From the NCBI GenBank assembly GCA_028277395.1, contig JANQGJ010000040.1:1-64000 (forward strand): a stretch of 64,000 nucleotides of DNA. Reading direction: 5' to 3'. The DNA is from Bacteroidales bacterium (GTDB lineage: Bacteria > Bacteroidota > Bacteroidia > Bacteroidales > F082). Positions 44,505 to 53,490 of the stretch are shown here, one piece after another (within the stretch, counting starts at the first letter, position 1; each line of letters opens with the position of its first letter). Under the pieces are notes generated by a model that was given only the letters and a program-made list of their open reading frames with translations, ran no database searches and was not told the DNA's origin. The translations under genes and the position numbers were made by a program.

Positions 44505-45812
44505 GTGGAAACTGGTAAGGAAATTAAAATTTTAGGGGGAATTGTGTTTTTCTTCCTCCTTGCATTTTTCATGCCGTTGGATAATGTAAGGTTCATTGAG
44601 GCTGTTGAAGCCACACTGGATTTAACACAATGGTATGCCAAAGAGCATGTAATTCTGTGTTTGCTACCGGCTTTTTTTATTGCTGGTGTTATTTCAGTAT
44701 TCGTTAGCCAGGGTTCTGTATTAAAATACTTTGGTGTCAATGCTAAAAAGTGGCTTGCCTATTCGGTAGCAGCAGTATCCGGGACAATTTTAGCGGTTTG
44801 TTCATGTACAATTTTGCCACTTTTCTCCGGAATTCATAAACGTGGAGCAGGATTAGGACCTGCTATCGCTTTTTTGTATTCAGGACCGGCAATTAATATT
44901 CTTGCTATTATTCTTACAGCAAATATTCTTGGGTTTGAAATGGGAGTTGCAAGAGTTGTGGGAGCTGTGATCTTCAGTGTGGTAATAGGTATCAGTATGT
45001 CGCTGATTTATAGCAGGGAGGAACAGGACAAGGCATTGGAACAGATGAATGTGATAACACCTCCTGAAACAAGACCAATGTGGCAAACATCATTTCATTT
45101 TTTTTCATTGGTACTGATCCTTGTTTTTGCAAACTGGGGAAAACCCGATACACAGAGTGGATTGTTATTCTGGATTTGGGTGAATAAATGGTATATTACA
45201 TCTTTCTTCGGATTATTGCTGGTATATTCTCTTATAACTATTTTAAAGATAAGGTGGTGGTGGGTTATTGCGGGACTGGTTATAACTGGTTCAAGTACGT
45301 TTATTGGTTCTGGTCCATTAATACCAATGATAACAGGAATTGCTTCATTAACAGTAATAACATTGCTTAGCGGAGGTGAAAACAGAGAATGGACCCTGTC
45401 AAGCTGGGCATTCACAAAACAAATAATGCCATTACTGGCACTTGGAGTTATTGTTGCCGGGTTTCTACTTGGTTCAACGCATGATTCAACTCAGATATCA
45501 GGAATTATACCATCCTCATGGATTAGCGATCTTGTTGGTGGAAATTCAGTATTTGCTAATTTCTTTGCATCTATTGTTGGTGCATTCATGTATTTCGCCA
45601 CATTAACAGAAGTCCCAATTCTGCAGGGATTATTAGCTGCCGGTATGGGTAAAGGTCCGGCGCTTGCATTGCTTCTGGCAGGTCCTTCCCTGTCATTACC
45701 TAACATGCTGGTTATAAAAAGCGTTATAGGAATGCAAAAAACACTTGTTTATGTTAGTTTAGTAGTCGTAATGGCTACAACATCAGGTATTATCTACGGT
45801 TCAATATTCTAA
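44505..45812 (+). CDS. Permease (DUF318/ArsP-like)
   Basis: This 435-residue membrane protein has about ten helices and two related halves. The signature CSCTILPLFSGIHKRGAGLGPAIAFLYSGPAINILAI appears in the first half, and ATLTEVPILQGLLAAGMGKGPALALLLAGPSLSLPN in the second. The CSC motif could carry a trivalent arsenical. ArsP exports organoarsenicals; the operon fits that, but substrate is not proven. Start GTG 44505. Confidence 0.85.
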   Translation: METGKEIKILGGIVFFFLLAFFMPLDNVRFIEAVEATLDLTQWYAKEHVILCLLPAFFIAGVISVFVSQGSVLKYFGVNAKKWLAYSVAAVSGTILAVCSCTILPLFSGIHKRGAGLGPAIAFLYSGPAINILAIILTANILGFEMGVARVVGAVIFSVVIGISMSLIYSREEQDKALEQMNVITPPETRPMWQTSFHFFSLVLILVFANWGKPDTQSGLLFWIWVNKWYITSFFGLLLVYSLITILKIRWWWVIAGLVITGSSTFIGSGPLIPMITGIASLTVITLLSGGENREWTLSSWAFTKQIMPLLALGVIVAGFLLGSTHDSTQISGIIPSSWISDLVGGNSVFANFFASIVGAFMYFATLTEVPILQGLLAAGMGKGPALALLLAGPSLSLPNMLVIKSVIGMQKTLVYVSLVVVMATTSGIIYGSIF

Positions 45813-45843
45813 AAATCAGATAAGCATAAAAGCCTGAATCAAC

Positions 45844-46312
45844 ATGTTGTGTAAAGGAAAAATAATTTTATTGTTATTACCTCTGGGAATATTGATAATA
45901 CTCTTTAGCAGAAAAATGATCTTAACAGTTTTATATCCGGGCAAATAAAACTTCAACTTGAAAACAACAACTCTAAAAGACTTGATGAACTAATTGACTC
46001 TTTGTATAATTACAATGAGGACAACCGGCAATGTAAAGCAAAAATTCCAGAATTTGGAGCAATGAACCGTGTCTCCTGTCGCAAAATGAACAAAGCTCTT
46101 AAATTGATAAGGGATAAATATGACAATGAAGTTAATATTATAAACATATTATGCCTGAAAATCAAATATTAATGAAACACTTTGGAATATTCGGAATCCC
46201 GACCCAGGTACTTCTTGATAAAGGTACAAAGGAAATCTTCGTCATATCAGGTTTATTATAATGGAAGATATTGAGAAAGAGATTAATTACTATTTAAATC
46301 AGGATCATTGAG
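45844..46312 (+). pseudogene. Decayed exported thioredoxin-like gene after the ars-like operon
   Basis: ATG 45844 opens MLCKGKIILLLLPLGILIILFSRK. A one-base change in an A-run (near 45915) then shifts to NDLNSFISGQIKLQLENNN...IPEFGAMNRVSCRKMNKALKLIRDKYDNEVNII. Another shift leads to MPENQILMKHFGIFGIPTQVLLDKGTKEIF, and a third to FIIMEDIEKEINYYLNQDH-stop (about 46312). The thioredoxin CxxC is RVSC because the first Cys codon appears changed to CGT. The gene seems to have been an exported thioredoxin of the operon. Confidence 0.78.
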
Positions 46313-46619
46313 AATAACGCCATGAATTGTAATAAATTTCTATATCAGAAATCAAAGAAAATAAATCATGTAATGCTACCCTGATAACAATCGTACCACA
46401 TGATCCTTTATCTGAACAGTATTAAAGCGGAATCAGAGGTGCCAACAACCATTTGATCACGTTATTTTTAACTCCAACTCTTGTAAAGATGTCCAGTTTA
46501 TCATTCCTGTTAACAAGTGTTTTATCGCTTTTCATACTTTATTTATCGTTTTTCGATATTTTTTTCTTGTTTTTTAATATATTTTGTATTTACTTTGCAA
46601 TAAATTAAAATTGTCAATA
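46313..46619. other. Intergenic, no gene seen
   Basis: About 300 bp separate the decayed thioredoxin gene from the DUF2975 gene. It holds T-rich runs just before 46620 that probably belong to a promoter. No ORF or repeat was recognised. Confidence 0.4.
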
Positions 46620-47252
46620 ATGGAAACTACACGAAAACCAAGAAGTATCAGTTTAATATACTGGTTTGTAAAGGTCACGTTTTGGATATACGTAACAGCA
46701 AGTGTGATTGCAATGTTTCTTGTTGTAGCAATATTGCTGTTTGGTATGGAAGACCTTCAGTTACATGTTGGAACACCAGTCAAGATAAATGTTGTTGAAC
46801 AGGGAACTCTTGATGTAAACCTTTCTGAAAAACTGGCAGAAGTAAAACTTGTAGGACTTACAGGTGATGTACACTTTGTTAATACCCCCATTGAAATAGG
46901 CAGAATATATGCGGTATTTATTTTTATTATTGTTCTGTTATTCCTTTATATTTTTATAATAATAAAACGATTTATAACCAACGTTTATAATGGAATTTAT
47001 TTCGATTTCAATAATATTTCACTATTAAAACGTATTTCCTATGCGCTGATAATCATATGGTTGTTCCTGGTATTTTTTGGGTTTTTCCAATATTACTTCC
47101 TGATAATCAATATGAATTTTGAAACAGTTGAGTTCACGGCCAATGTTCAAACATATCCGGTAATCCTGTTGTTCGCACTGTTCATTTGGGTGCTGTCACA
47201 TATTTTTATGAAAGGATGTGAATTACAGGAAGAAAACAAACTAACGGTGTAG
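46620..47252 (+). CDS. DUF2975 membrane protein
   Basis: This 210-residue protein has four helices (about 15-40, 90-112, 132-155 and 172-192) and a polar external loop between helices 1 and 2. It is a typical DUF2975 protein, and the Xre regulator follows by 4 bp, which is the usual arrangement for this family. Function is unknown. The ATG at 46620 is preferred over the upstream TTG/ATG region. Confidence 0.83.
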   Translation: METTRKPRSISLIYWFVKVTFWIYVTASVIAMFLVVAILLFGMEDLQLHVGTPVKINVVEQGTLDVNLSEKLAEVKLVGLTGDVHFVNTPIEIGRIYAVFIFIIVLLFLYIFIIIKRFITNVYNGIYFDFNNISLLKRISYALIIIWLFLVFFGFFQYYFLIINMNFETVEFTANVQTYPVILLFALFIWVLSHIFMKGCELQEENKLTV

Positions 47253-47256
47253 GAAG

Positions 47257-47460
47257 ATGGCAATTATTGTGAATTTGGATGTTATGCTGGCCAGACGTAA
47301 AATGAGCCTGACAGAACTATCTGAGAAAGTAGGAATAACGATGGCAAATCTATCAATCCTTAAAAAGGGTAAGGCAAAAGCTATCAGATTCTCTACTCTG
47401 GATTCGATTTGTAAGACACTTGACTGCCAACCAGCTGACATATTAGAATATAAACCTTAA
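47257..47460 (+). CDS. Xre-family (YozG-like) helix-turn-helix regulator
   Basis: This 67-residue DNA-binding protein contains LDVMLARRKMSLTELSEKVGITMANLSILKKGKAKAIRFSTLDSICKTLDCQPADILEY. It is the short Cro-like form that commonly pairs with DUF2975 proteins, and the two probably autoregulate or act together at the membrane. Confidence 0.9.
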   Translation: MAIIVNLDVMLARRKMSLTELSEKVGITMANLSILKKGKAKAIRFSTLDSICKTLDCQPADILEYKP

Positions 47461-47471
47461 AAAACATAATC

Positions 47472-47678
47472 ATGAGTAATAAAAAAGAAGTTAAGGAACG
47501 GATCGTTGCAGGAAACAAAAAACTGGAATGCATAATCTGTAACCATACAATGTTCTGGTATCGAGAAACATTGATGAACACTGTTGGAATGAGTCTGTTA
47601 AATTTAGACTGGGCAAATAAAAAAGCTACAAACTATGTATGCGGCAATTGTGGTTATGTACACTGGTTTTTGAATTAA
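47472..47678 (+). CDS. Small zinc-ribbon protein
   Basis: This 68-residue protein has two Cys pairs (CIIC and CGNC, in YVCGNCGYVHWFLN) forming a zinc ribbon. The pattern is seen in many short hypothetical DNA-binding proteins. It follows the Xre gene by 11 bp, so it may share its transcript. Confidence 0.68.
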   Translation: MSNKKEVKERIVAGNKKLECIICNHTMFWYRETLMNTVGMSLLNLDWANKKATNYVCGNCGYVHWFLN

Positions 47679-47901
47679 TGGAAACGAAGATCAAAACTCG
47701 GTAATATTGAGTGATCAGGAACGACTGACCATGTCAGTAACAGAAGCCATGCAAGACAGTCTTTAAACAACTGTTTTACAGGATTTTAATTCATACACTT
47801 TACTTATTCAGCAATTACTTCTTCAATAAAGTCTATCGAAGAGAAAAAATAGATATGTCAAATAGTTAAAATATCAAAAATTAAAAATTAAACTAAACAC
47901 C

Positions 47902-49191
47902 ATGAAAAAGTCAGGAAAAAAAACGATCAGAATACTTAGCATTATATTGATCATTATAGGCGTAATTACAGGTTCCGGATTTCTTTTTATTAAATACCTT
48001 GAATCAGAGATAAAGTCAAGAATTTCAGGATGTGAATTAAAGTCAAAGAATTTCTATACAACTATTGACTTTGATTATGTCAATAACTGGATTATTGTAT
48101 ATGCCGGTGTGGGTGATAGTGAAAAGAAATACCCGTTTATATTCGACACAGGAGCACAGACAGTATTTCTTGACTCATTGTTAAACGAAACAGAATCAGT
48201 TGAATATATGAGGTTCAATGATTCAAAGGATAAATCGAAAAAAGAAAATGCGTTTAACAATGAGATAGTTACATTGGGAGAATTAAATATTGGAGATGTT
48301 TCTTTTGCCAATATAGGATCTCTATCAGCAAGAAATTCACAATGGGAAATGTTAAATTGCATCTCTCCATATGGAATAATAGGATGTAATATAATTAAGC
48401 AGTGCGTATTTCAAATAAACTATATGTCCAGGCAAATGATTATAACCGACGATGTGGAGTCGCTTCCAAATTTCAGCCAAATCAGATGGATTCCATATAA
48501 ACCAACCTCAACCCAGGAATCACCTGTAGTTGAAGCAAAAATCAACGATAGCATACATATTAAACTATTGTTCGACACTGGTATGAGTGGCGGAATTAAA
48601 ATTTCATCAGAAAAATTAACTGATTACTTCAATACAAATTTTCATGATAATGTAATTAACTGTTTTTATTCCCCATCACTTAAAATAAGAGGTGAGAAAG
48701 ATGAAATACTGACTTCTTTAAAAACTGAAGTACAATCCTTTATACTTGGGGACAACAAAACAACAAATCAGGAAATTACTGTTAAAAATTCATCCGGCAG
48801 GGATTTTGACGGTATAATTGGAAACAAATACTTTCAGGACTATATAATTACACTTGATCTCAGAAACAGACGTATTGGTTTTATAAATCAGGATTCAGGG
48901 AAATCATCAGATAGTAACACATTTGGTATATCATACATTGCAAAGGAAAATAAGGTAGTTGTATCATCAGTTTATGAAGGTTTTATGCCAAAAGAAGCTG
49001 GAATAAATCCCGGAGATGAGATATATTCAATAAACGGTATTATAATTAACACTCTTGAACCGGGTCAGTTTTGTGAGATTTACCGAAGTAACTATCACTT
49101 TACAAATCCTGAGGATACAATTTTAACTATGGAGTTTGTTAAAAATGACTCTATCATTAGTTACAGATTCCAAAAAGTCAGGAAATATTGA
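47902..49191 (+). CDS. Membrane-anchored retropepsin-like aspartic protease with PDZ domain
   Basis: This 429-residue protein has an N-terminal transmembrane helix (ILSIILIIIGVITGSGFLFI). Two aspartyl-protease lobes carry FDTGAQTVF (D82) and LLFDTGMSGG (about 225). A C-terminal PDZ domain (EGFMPKEAGINPGDEIYSINGIIINTLEPG) follows. The double DTG and PDZ pattern is common in Bacteroidota exported proteases. It probably cleaves periplasmic proteins. Confidence 0.85.
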   Translation: MKKSGKKTIRILSIILIIIGVITGSGFLFIKYLESEIKSRISGCELKSKNFYTTIDFDYVNNWIIVYAGVGDSEKKYPFIFDTGAQTVFLDSLLNETESVEYMRFNDSKDKSKKENAFNNEIVTLGELNIGDVSFANIGSLSARNSQWEMLNCISPYGIIGCNIIKQCVFQINYMSRQMIITDDVESLPNFSQIRWIPYKPTSTQESPVVEAKINDSIHIKLLFDTGMSGGIKISSEKLTDYFNTNFHDNVINCFYSPSLKIRGEKDEILTSLKTEVQSFILGDNKTTNQEITVKNSSGRDFDGIIGNKYFQDYIITLDLRNRRIGFINQDSGKSSDSNTFGISYIAKENKVVVSSVYEGFMPKEAGINPGDEIYSINGIIINTLEPGQFCEIYRSNYHFTNPEDTILTMEFVKNDSIISYRFQKVRKY

Positions 49192-49213
49192 TTGATCAAT
49201 TGTCCGATTGCTT

Positions 49214-49235
49214 GCCTGCCGGAATTTGTGGAGGC
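49214..49235. repeat. GCCTGCCGG small palindrome
   Basis: The first 15 bases, GCCTGCCGGAATTTG, match the copy at 16186 with one change, and GCCT/AGGC arms close the hairpin. Confidence 0.5.
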
Positions 49236-49327
49236 ATGTTCGATTGATTGAATAAATGTTATCGTTACAATTGATATCACTCAATAATAAATACTTCCAA
49301 TCTTATAGTATTTTTCAAGTCTTCAGG

Positions 49328-51508
49328 CTACCTCCTCCTGCCTCCTCCCCTGTTTCCGGAAGGTCTGGCTCCGGCAGACCCACGATTACCAGTACGTTGC
49401 ATCTGCTGTTGTGAACGATTATAATTTTGTGTTCCCCTGTTACGGTTCTGGTGTGAACGCTCCAACTGCTGACGTTGGTTAGATTGCATATTTGCAGGTC
49501 GGGCCTGGTTGTTGCGAGTCGGAGTAGTATTGCTGCGATCCTGAACCTTACCCTGGTTTGAATTTCTTTTTTCCTGTGTATTTGCCGGACGTTGAGCAGG
49601 TCTGTTGGTTTTGTTTTCAAAACTACCATTGTTATTTCTCTGATAAACATTACCACGCTTATCTGTATAAATGTTATTAGCTTTTCCTGTTGATCGTGAT
49701 CTGTTGTTTAAGCTATTTGATACATTACTCCTGCTTATGTTACCTGTATTTCTAACACCTGTACTCCTGTTATTGTAAACATTTCGGTTAGCATTTCTGT
49801 ATCCTGCGGCATATCCTGCCCTGTATCCCCGGTGATAACCATGACGATATCCAGCATGATATCCTCGTGGTCCCCAGTAACCTCCTCTGTAAGGATGAAA
49901 ACTCCAGCTCATCCAGCCATAGCTTATACCAAAGGAGAATCCCCATCCAGTCCAGGGATTATAATGCACTCCAAATCCCCAGGTTACAGGACGTGGATAA
50001 TAATAATGTCTGTACCATGGTCTGTAATAATACCCGGTACCATAAACTACAACACCATTATAAACATAACAATTTGTATATCCTGGCAAATAACCAACAT
50101 AAACAACTGTTGGTGTATAATCGTAGATATAAGTATATTTAACATTGTAAACCGGAGCTTCAGGTGGTATCTCGTCAACCTCAGCAGGTCGTTCAACAGA
50201 AACCTCCCAGGGGCCTATCGCTTTATCGGATACAAACCATACAGCATTGTCAACACAATAATATTTCCCGTTTATCTGTAACACTGTTTTATCAGTATTT
50301 AACGCATAGGATATGTTAGTGCCCTTTATCTTTTCAAACTTTGGATTTCCATCGTATTTTACTTCAACTTTTGCCTCCTTCCGGTCGATGGTAGCTGTTT
50401 GTGGTATCGACTGTTCAAGTAATGTGGTTTGAGCTTCCTGAGTTCCGGGTATACTTGCTCTTACCGAAGACATATTTGAATCATCAGGTATTTTCTTAAA
50501 TTCATCAGGAAGTTTTCCAGGTTCTGAGAATGTCCAGTCACCGTCATTAAGTGACTTCGAATAATACCACCGTCCTGCAAGTAATACATAATGATTTTGC
50601 GAATTAATATCCATTATAATATCACTTTCGGTATTCTTAACATAAAGTAATGATGTACCCTCTATTGGTTGATAATCCGGTTCTCCGTTTACAAGGATCA
50701 GCTCTGCAGCCTTAGTATCAACAATTAGTTCCGGTGCCTCTTTCATTGCTAAACTAACTGAATCAGGTTCTTTGTCCTGTTGTGAACTTTCCGCAAACTT
50801 CATTATTTTGGATGGAACTTTGGTTGTCTCCTTCCACCCTGAAGTAATATTATCGGAAACATACCAAAACCTGCCACCAGCAATATAATAATCGTCTTTT
50901 GATGACTCTCTGGCAATGAAAAAAGGTGTATTTACAACGTATTCAATCCCAGATTTTTCATCTTCTTTCATAATTGGCTCACCATCTATCATCATCAGTA
51001 CAGCCGGTTTCGTACGGAAATAAATATGAGGCGGGTCATTGTTTATCTGGTCAGAAAGCTTGTTCATATCTTCAACTTCTTCTAACCCTGCAAGTAGTCT
51101 GTCAAGCGACATCTCAAGATTCCATGATTCAATTTCCTTGCTTAACAATCCCGAAAACTTTTCAATTTTCGATGAGTCAACCATTTCGGGAAAATGCGTT
51201 CTTAGGATGTCCATTTTCTCCAGTAAAACAGTCCTGCTGTCCAGATCAGTTGACATTTTCGCTTTAAACCACACGGCTCCAAAGATCATATCTTTATCTG
51301 AAGGTTTAATGGTTATAGCCATCCTTCCCTCAAGTATATTATCCTTAAACGCCTCTAGTTGCGGCTGGTACAAAGTAGTCACATATCCTTTAGACTCGAT
51401 TTCTATTGGCCACTTCTTTCCCATTTCATCATTTTGGGAGTGTAAACCATTATTCAACACACTAAGAATAAAGCATATGGTTAATAGTATAATTCTGTAG
51501 TTTTTCAT
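49328..51508 (-). CDS. Large secreted low-complexity protein
   Basis: This 726-residue protein has a signal peptide (ICFILSVLNNGLHSQ). The N-terminal 450 residues contain four related units with the pattern I-x-F/L-x-K/V-x-x-x-Y-V/A-x-N/D-T (for example YVVNTPFFIARESSKDDYYIAGGRFWYVSDNI). A Tyr/Trp/Pro/Gly-rich block follows (YYRPWYRHYYYPRPVTWGFG), then a long Arg/Asn/Gln/Ser-rich tail to GGRRR. I recall such proteins as loosely annotated carbohydrate-binding proteins. The tail is probably disordered and may bind polyanions. Confidence 0.72.
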   Translation of the reverse strand: MKNYRIILLTICFILSVLNNGLHSQNDEMGKKWPIEIESKGYVTTLYQPQLEAFKDNILEGRMAITIKPSDKDMIFGAVWFKAKMSTDLDSRTVLLEKMDILRTHFPEMVDSSKIEKFSGLLSKEIESWNLEMSLDRLLAGLEEVEDMNKLSDQINNDPPHIYFRTKPAVLMMIDGEPIMKEDEKSGIEYVVNTPFFIARESSKDDYYIAGGRFWYVSDNITSGWKETTKVPSKIMKFAESSQQDKEPDSVSLAMKEAPELIVDTKAAELILVNGEPDYQPIEGTSLLYVKNTESDIIMDINSQNHYVLLAGRWYYSKSLNDGDWTFSEPGKLPDEFKKIPDDSNMSSVRASIPGTQEAQTTLLEQSIPQTATIDRKEAKVEVKYDGNPKFEKIKGTNISYALNTDKTVLQINGKYYCVDNAVWFVSDKAIGPWEVSVERPAEVDEIPPEAPVYNVKYTYIYDYTPTVVYVGYLPGYTNCYVYNGVVVYGTGYYYRPWYRHYYYPRPVTWGFGVHYNPWTGWGFSFGISYGWMSWSFHPYRGGYWGPRGYHAGYRHGYHRGYRAGYAAGYRNANRNVYNNRSTGVRNTGNISRSNVSNSLNNRSRSTGKANNIYTDKRGNVYQRNNNGSFENKTNRPAQRPANTQEKRNSNQGKVQDRSNTTPTRNNQARPANMQSNQRQQLERSHQNRNRGTQNYNRSQQQMQRTGNRGSAGARPSGNRGGGRRR

Positions 51509-51574
51509 AGTTAGAAATTTTAATACAAACTTATAACTATTTTATTTGCTATTTATTTAATCAAGGTGATGCTT

Positions 51575-52282
51575 TTAACTATTTTTTAGTATAATATTGA
51601 ATGCTTCCCTGTAGGTATTACTAACGGGAATAAGCTGATTACCTATTGTAATTCTGTTCTTTTCAACACTTTCAACCTTATTGAGAGCAACAATAAATGA
51701 TTTATGTACCCTGATAAAGTTATTGGCAGGCAGGCTTTCTTCCATACTCTTAAAGCTCTGAAGTGTCATAATTTTGTCAGATGTTGTATGTATCATCAAA
51801 TATTCTTTCATTCCTTCAATAAAAAGTATATCATCGAAATTGATACGCTGCATACGATATTCTGTTTTAACAAAAAAATAATCACGTTTATACTGTAAAC
51901 CGGATGATTCTTTTCCACCGGAATTCATATAATAATCAAAAACTTTATCTATCGACTGCATAAATCTTTCGAAAGATATTGGTTTTAGCAGATAATCAGT
52001 AACATTAAGCTCATAAGCGTTAAGTGCATATTGGTCATAAGCTGTGGTAAGTATAATGCGTGGAGGATTTCGCAGGGATTTTATTAACTGAAGTCCGGTG
52101 AATCCCTCCATTTCAATGTCAAGAAACATTAGCTCCACATTATTTGACTGTAAAAACGACATGGGTTCAATACCATTATTAAAACTAGCCAAAAGTTTCA
52201 AAAACGGAACACGGTTAATGTAGTCTTCCATTTGTTCAATGGCAGGTATCTCATCATCAACCACAATACAATTAATGTTCAC
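51575..52282 (-). CDS. LytTR-family response regulator
   Basis: This 235-residue regulator has a receiver domain (acidic D9/D10, phosphoacceptor D55 in LMFLDIEMEG, LLKPI). A C-terminal LytTR domain (about 132-232; IEGMKEYLMIHTTSDKIMTLQSFKSMEESL, FIRVHKSFIVALNKVESV) binds DNA. Its start overlaps the end of the kinase gene by 11 bp, a classic coupled pair. Confidence 0.92.
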   Translation of the reverse strand: MNINCIVVDDEIPAIEQMEDYINRVPFLKLLASFNNGIEPMSFLQSNNVELMFLDIEMEGFTGLQLIKSLRNPPRIILTTAYDQYALNAYELNVTDYLLKPISFERFMQSIDKVFDYYMNSGGKESSGLQYKRDYFFVKTEYRMQRINFDDILFIEGMKEYLMIHTTSDKIMTLQSFKSMEESLPANNFIRVHKSFIVALNKVESVEKNRITIGNQLIPVSNTYREAFNIILKNS

Positions 52283-53288
52283 CTGACTTTATGTTTAATT
52301 CAACGTTATATGATCTGTCTTTTTCAAAGATATGTAATTCATAGTTATCCCGGTATGATAGTTCAAGTCGACGTTTAATATTTTTAATCCCAATCCCACT
52401 ATGCTGTTTGATCTCTGTCCGGGTTAGTTCTTTTATACGATTTTTGCAAATGAAATTCATTTCATCACCTTTAATAACAAGTTTTATTACAATTGCATCT
52501 TTATGATTGCTGGAACCATGCTTGAAAGCATTTTCAATGAAAGGAAGAAACAACATTGGGGGGATGATTATATTACCTGTATCTCCCTCAATTTCAAATC
52601 TGACAAAGTCTTTTTCCTTAAACCTGAGCTTTTGAAGTGCAATTATGTTGTTTATGTGATCAATTTCTTTTTCAAGTGGAACAGACTCATTTGCCGCATC
52701 ATATAGCATATATCTCATTATTTCTGACAATTTTATAATAGCAAACGAGGTTTTCACGGGATCTTGCTGACTAAATGAGTTGATATTATTTAATGTGTTA
52801 AACAGAAAATGTGGGTTAATCTGTGATCTTAACAGGGCCAGTTCTGCAATGGTATTTTCTTTTTCGAGTTGTTTCTGAATACTATAACGGTTAAACCAGT
52901 CAACTGACAAACGTAGAACAACAGCATATAACAGGCTTAGTATTGAATGGCCAAGACTGGATTTGTATATCATAACAGCCGCTCCAAAACTATCTGCTCT
53001 TCCGGTTATTTTATAAATAATGCTCCATAGCAAGCTGAAAATTAAGATATACAATACTGAATAAACAATATTAAGAATAATTTGATTTTTACTAATAAAT
53101 GAAGGTATAATGAGATAATAAAAAAAACAAAAAGTGACAATATCCAGTGGAGTTGTTAATGCGATGGTGCTCAAACCGTAAACCAGATTATCACCATCAT
53201 ACAGGGGAATAATCCTGATCAACTTAATTAAGATAATCACCGACCAGAATATCAGAGGGATAAGGTTTAATATTCGTTTACCCGGCAT
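52272..53288 (-). CDS. LytS-type sensor histidine kinase with membrane domain
   Basis: This 338-residue kinase has four transmembrane helices in the first 130 residues, a short coiled coil, and a His_kinase motif RSQINPHFLFNTLNNI with H160. The ATPase part includes FLPFIENAFKHG and SGIGIKNIKRRLEL. No extracellular sensor domain is seen, so the signal is probably sensed in the membrane. It is paired with the overlapping regulator at 51575. The receptor gene 200 bp upstream on the opposite strand is a possible target. Confidence 0.92.
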   Translation of the reverse strand: MPGKRILNLIPLIFWSVIILIKLIRIIPLYDGDNLVYGLSTIALTTPLDIVTFCFFYYLIIPSFISKNQIILNIVYSVLYILIFSLLWSIIYKITGRADSFGAAVMIYKSSLGHSILSLLYAVVLRLSVDWFNRYSIQKQLEKENTIAELALLRSQINPHFLFNTLNNINSFSQQDPVKTSFAIIKLSEIMRYMLYDAANESVPLEKEIDHINNIIALQKLRFKEKDFVRFEIEGDTGNIIIPPMLFLPFIENAFKHGSSNHKDAIVIKLVIKGDEMNFICKNRIKELTRTEIKQHSGIGIKNIKRRLELSYRDNYELHIFEKDRSYNVELNIKSGEH

Positions 53289-53490
53289 ATTTTTCTGTCA
53301 AAAGTAAAAATCTTTATCCATTAATCACTATTTCAAAGTCCTGTAATAAACCAAACATGCTGTTAAATCAATGAAACAAAGTAAACGATAAACGTATATC
53401 AATTAACCTGTATGTAAATCAATTCCATAAGCAGGTTGATTTCGTTTGGTGAAATTAATGCATTAATTTTCCTTTGGTGTTAAAAACACT

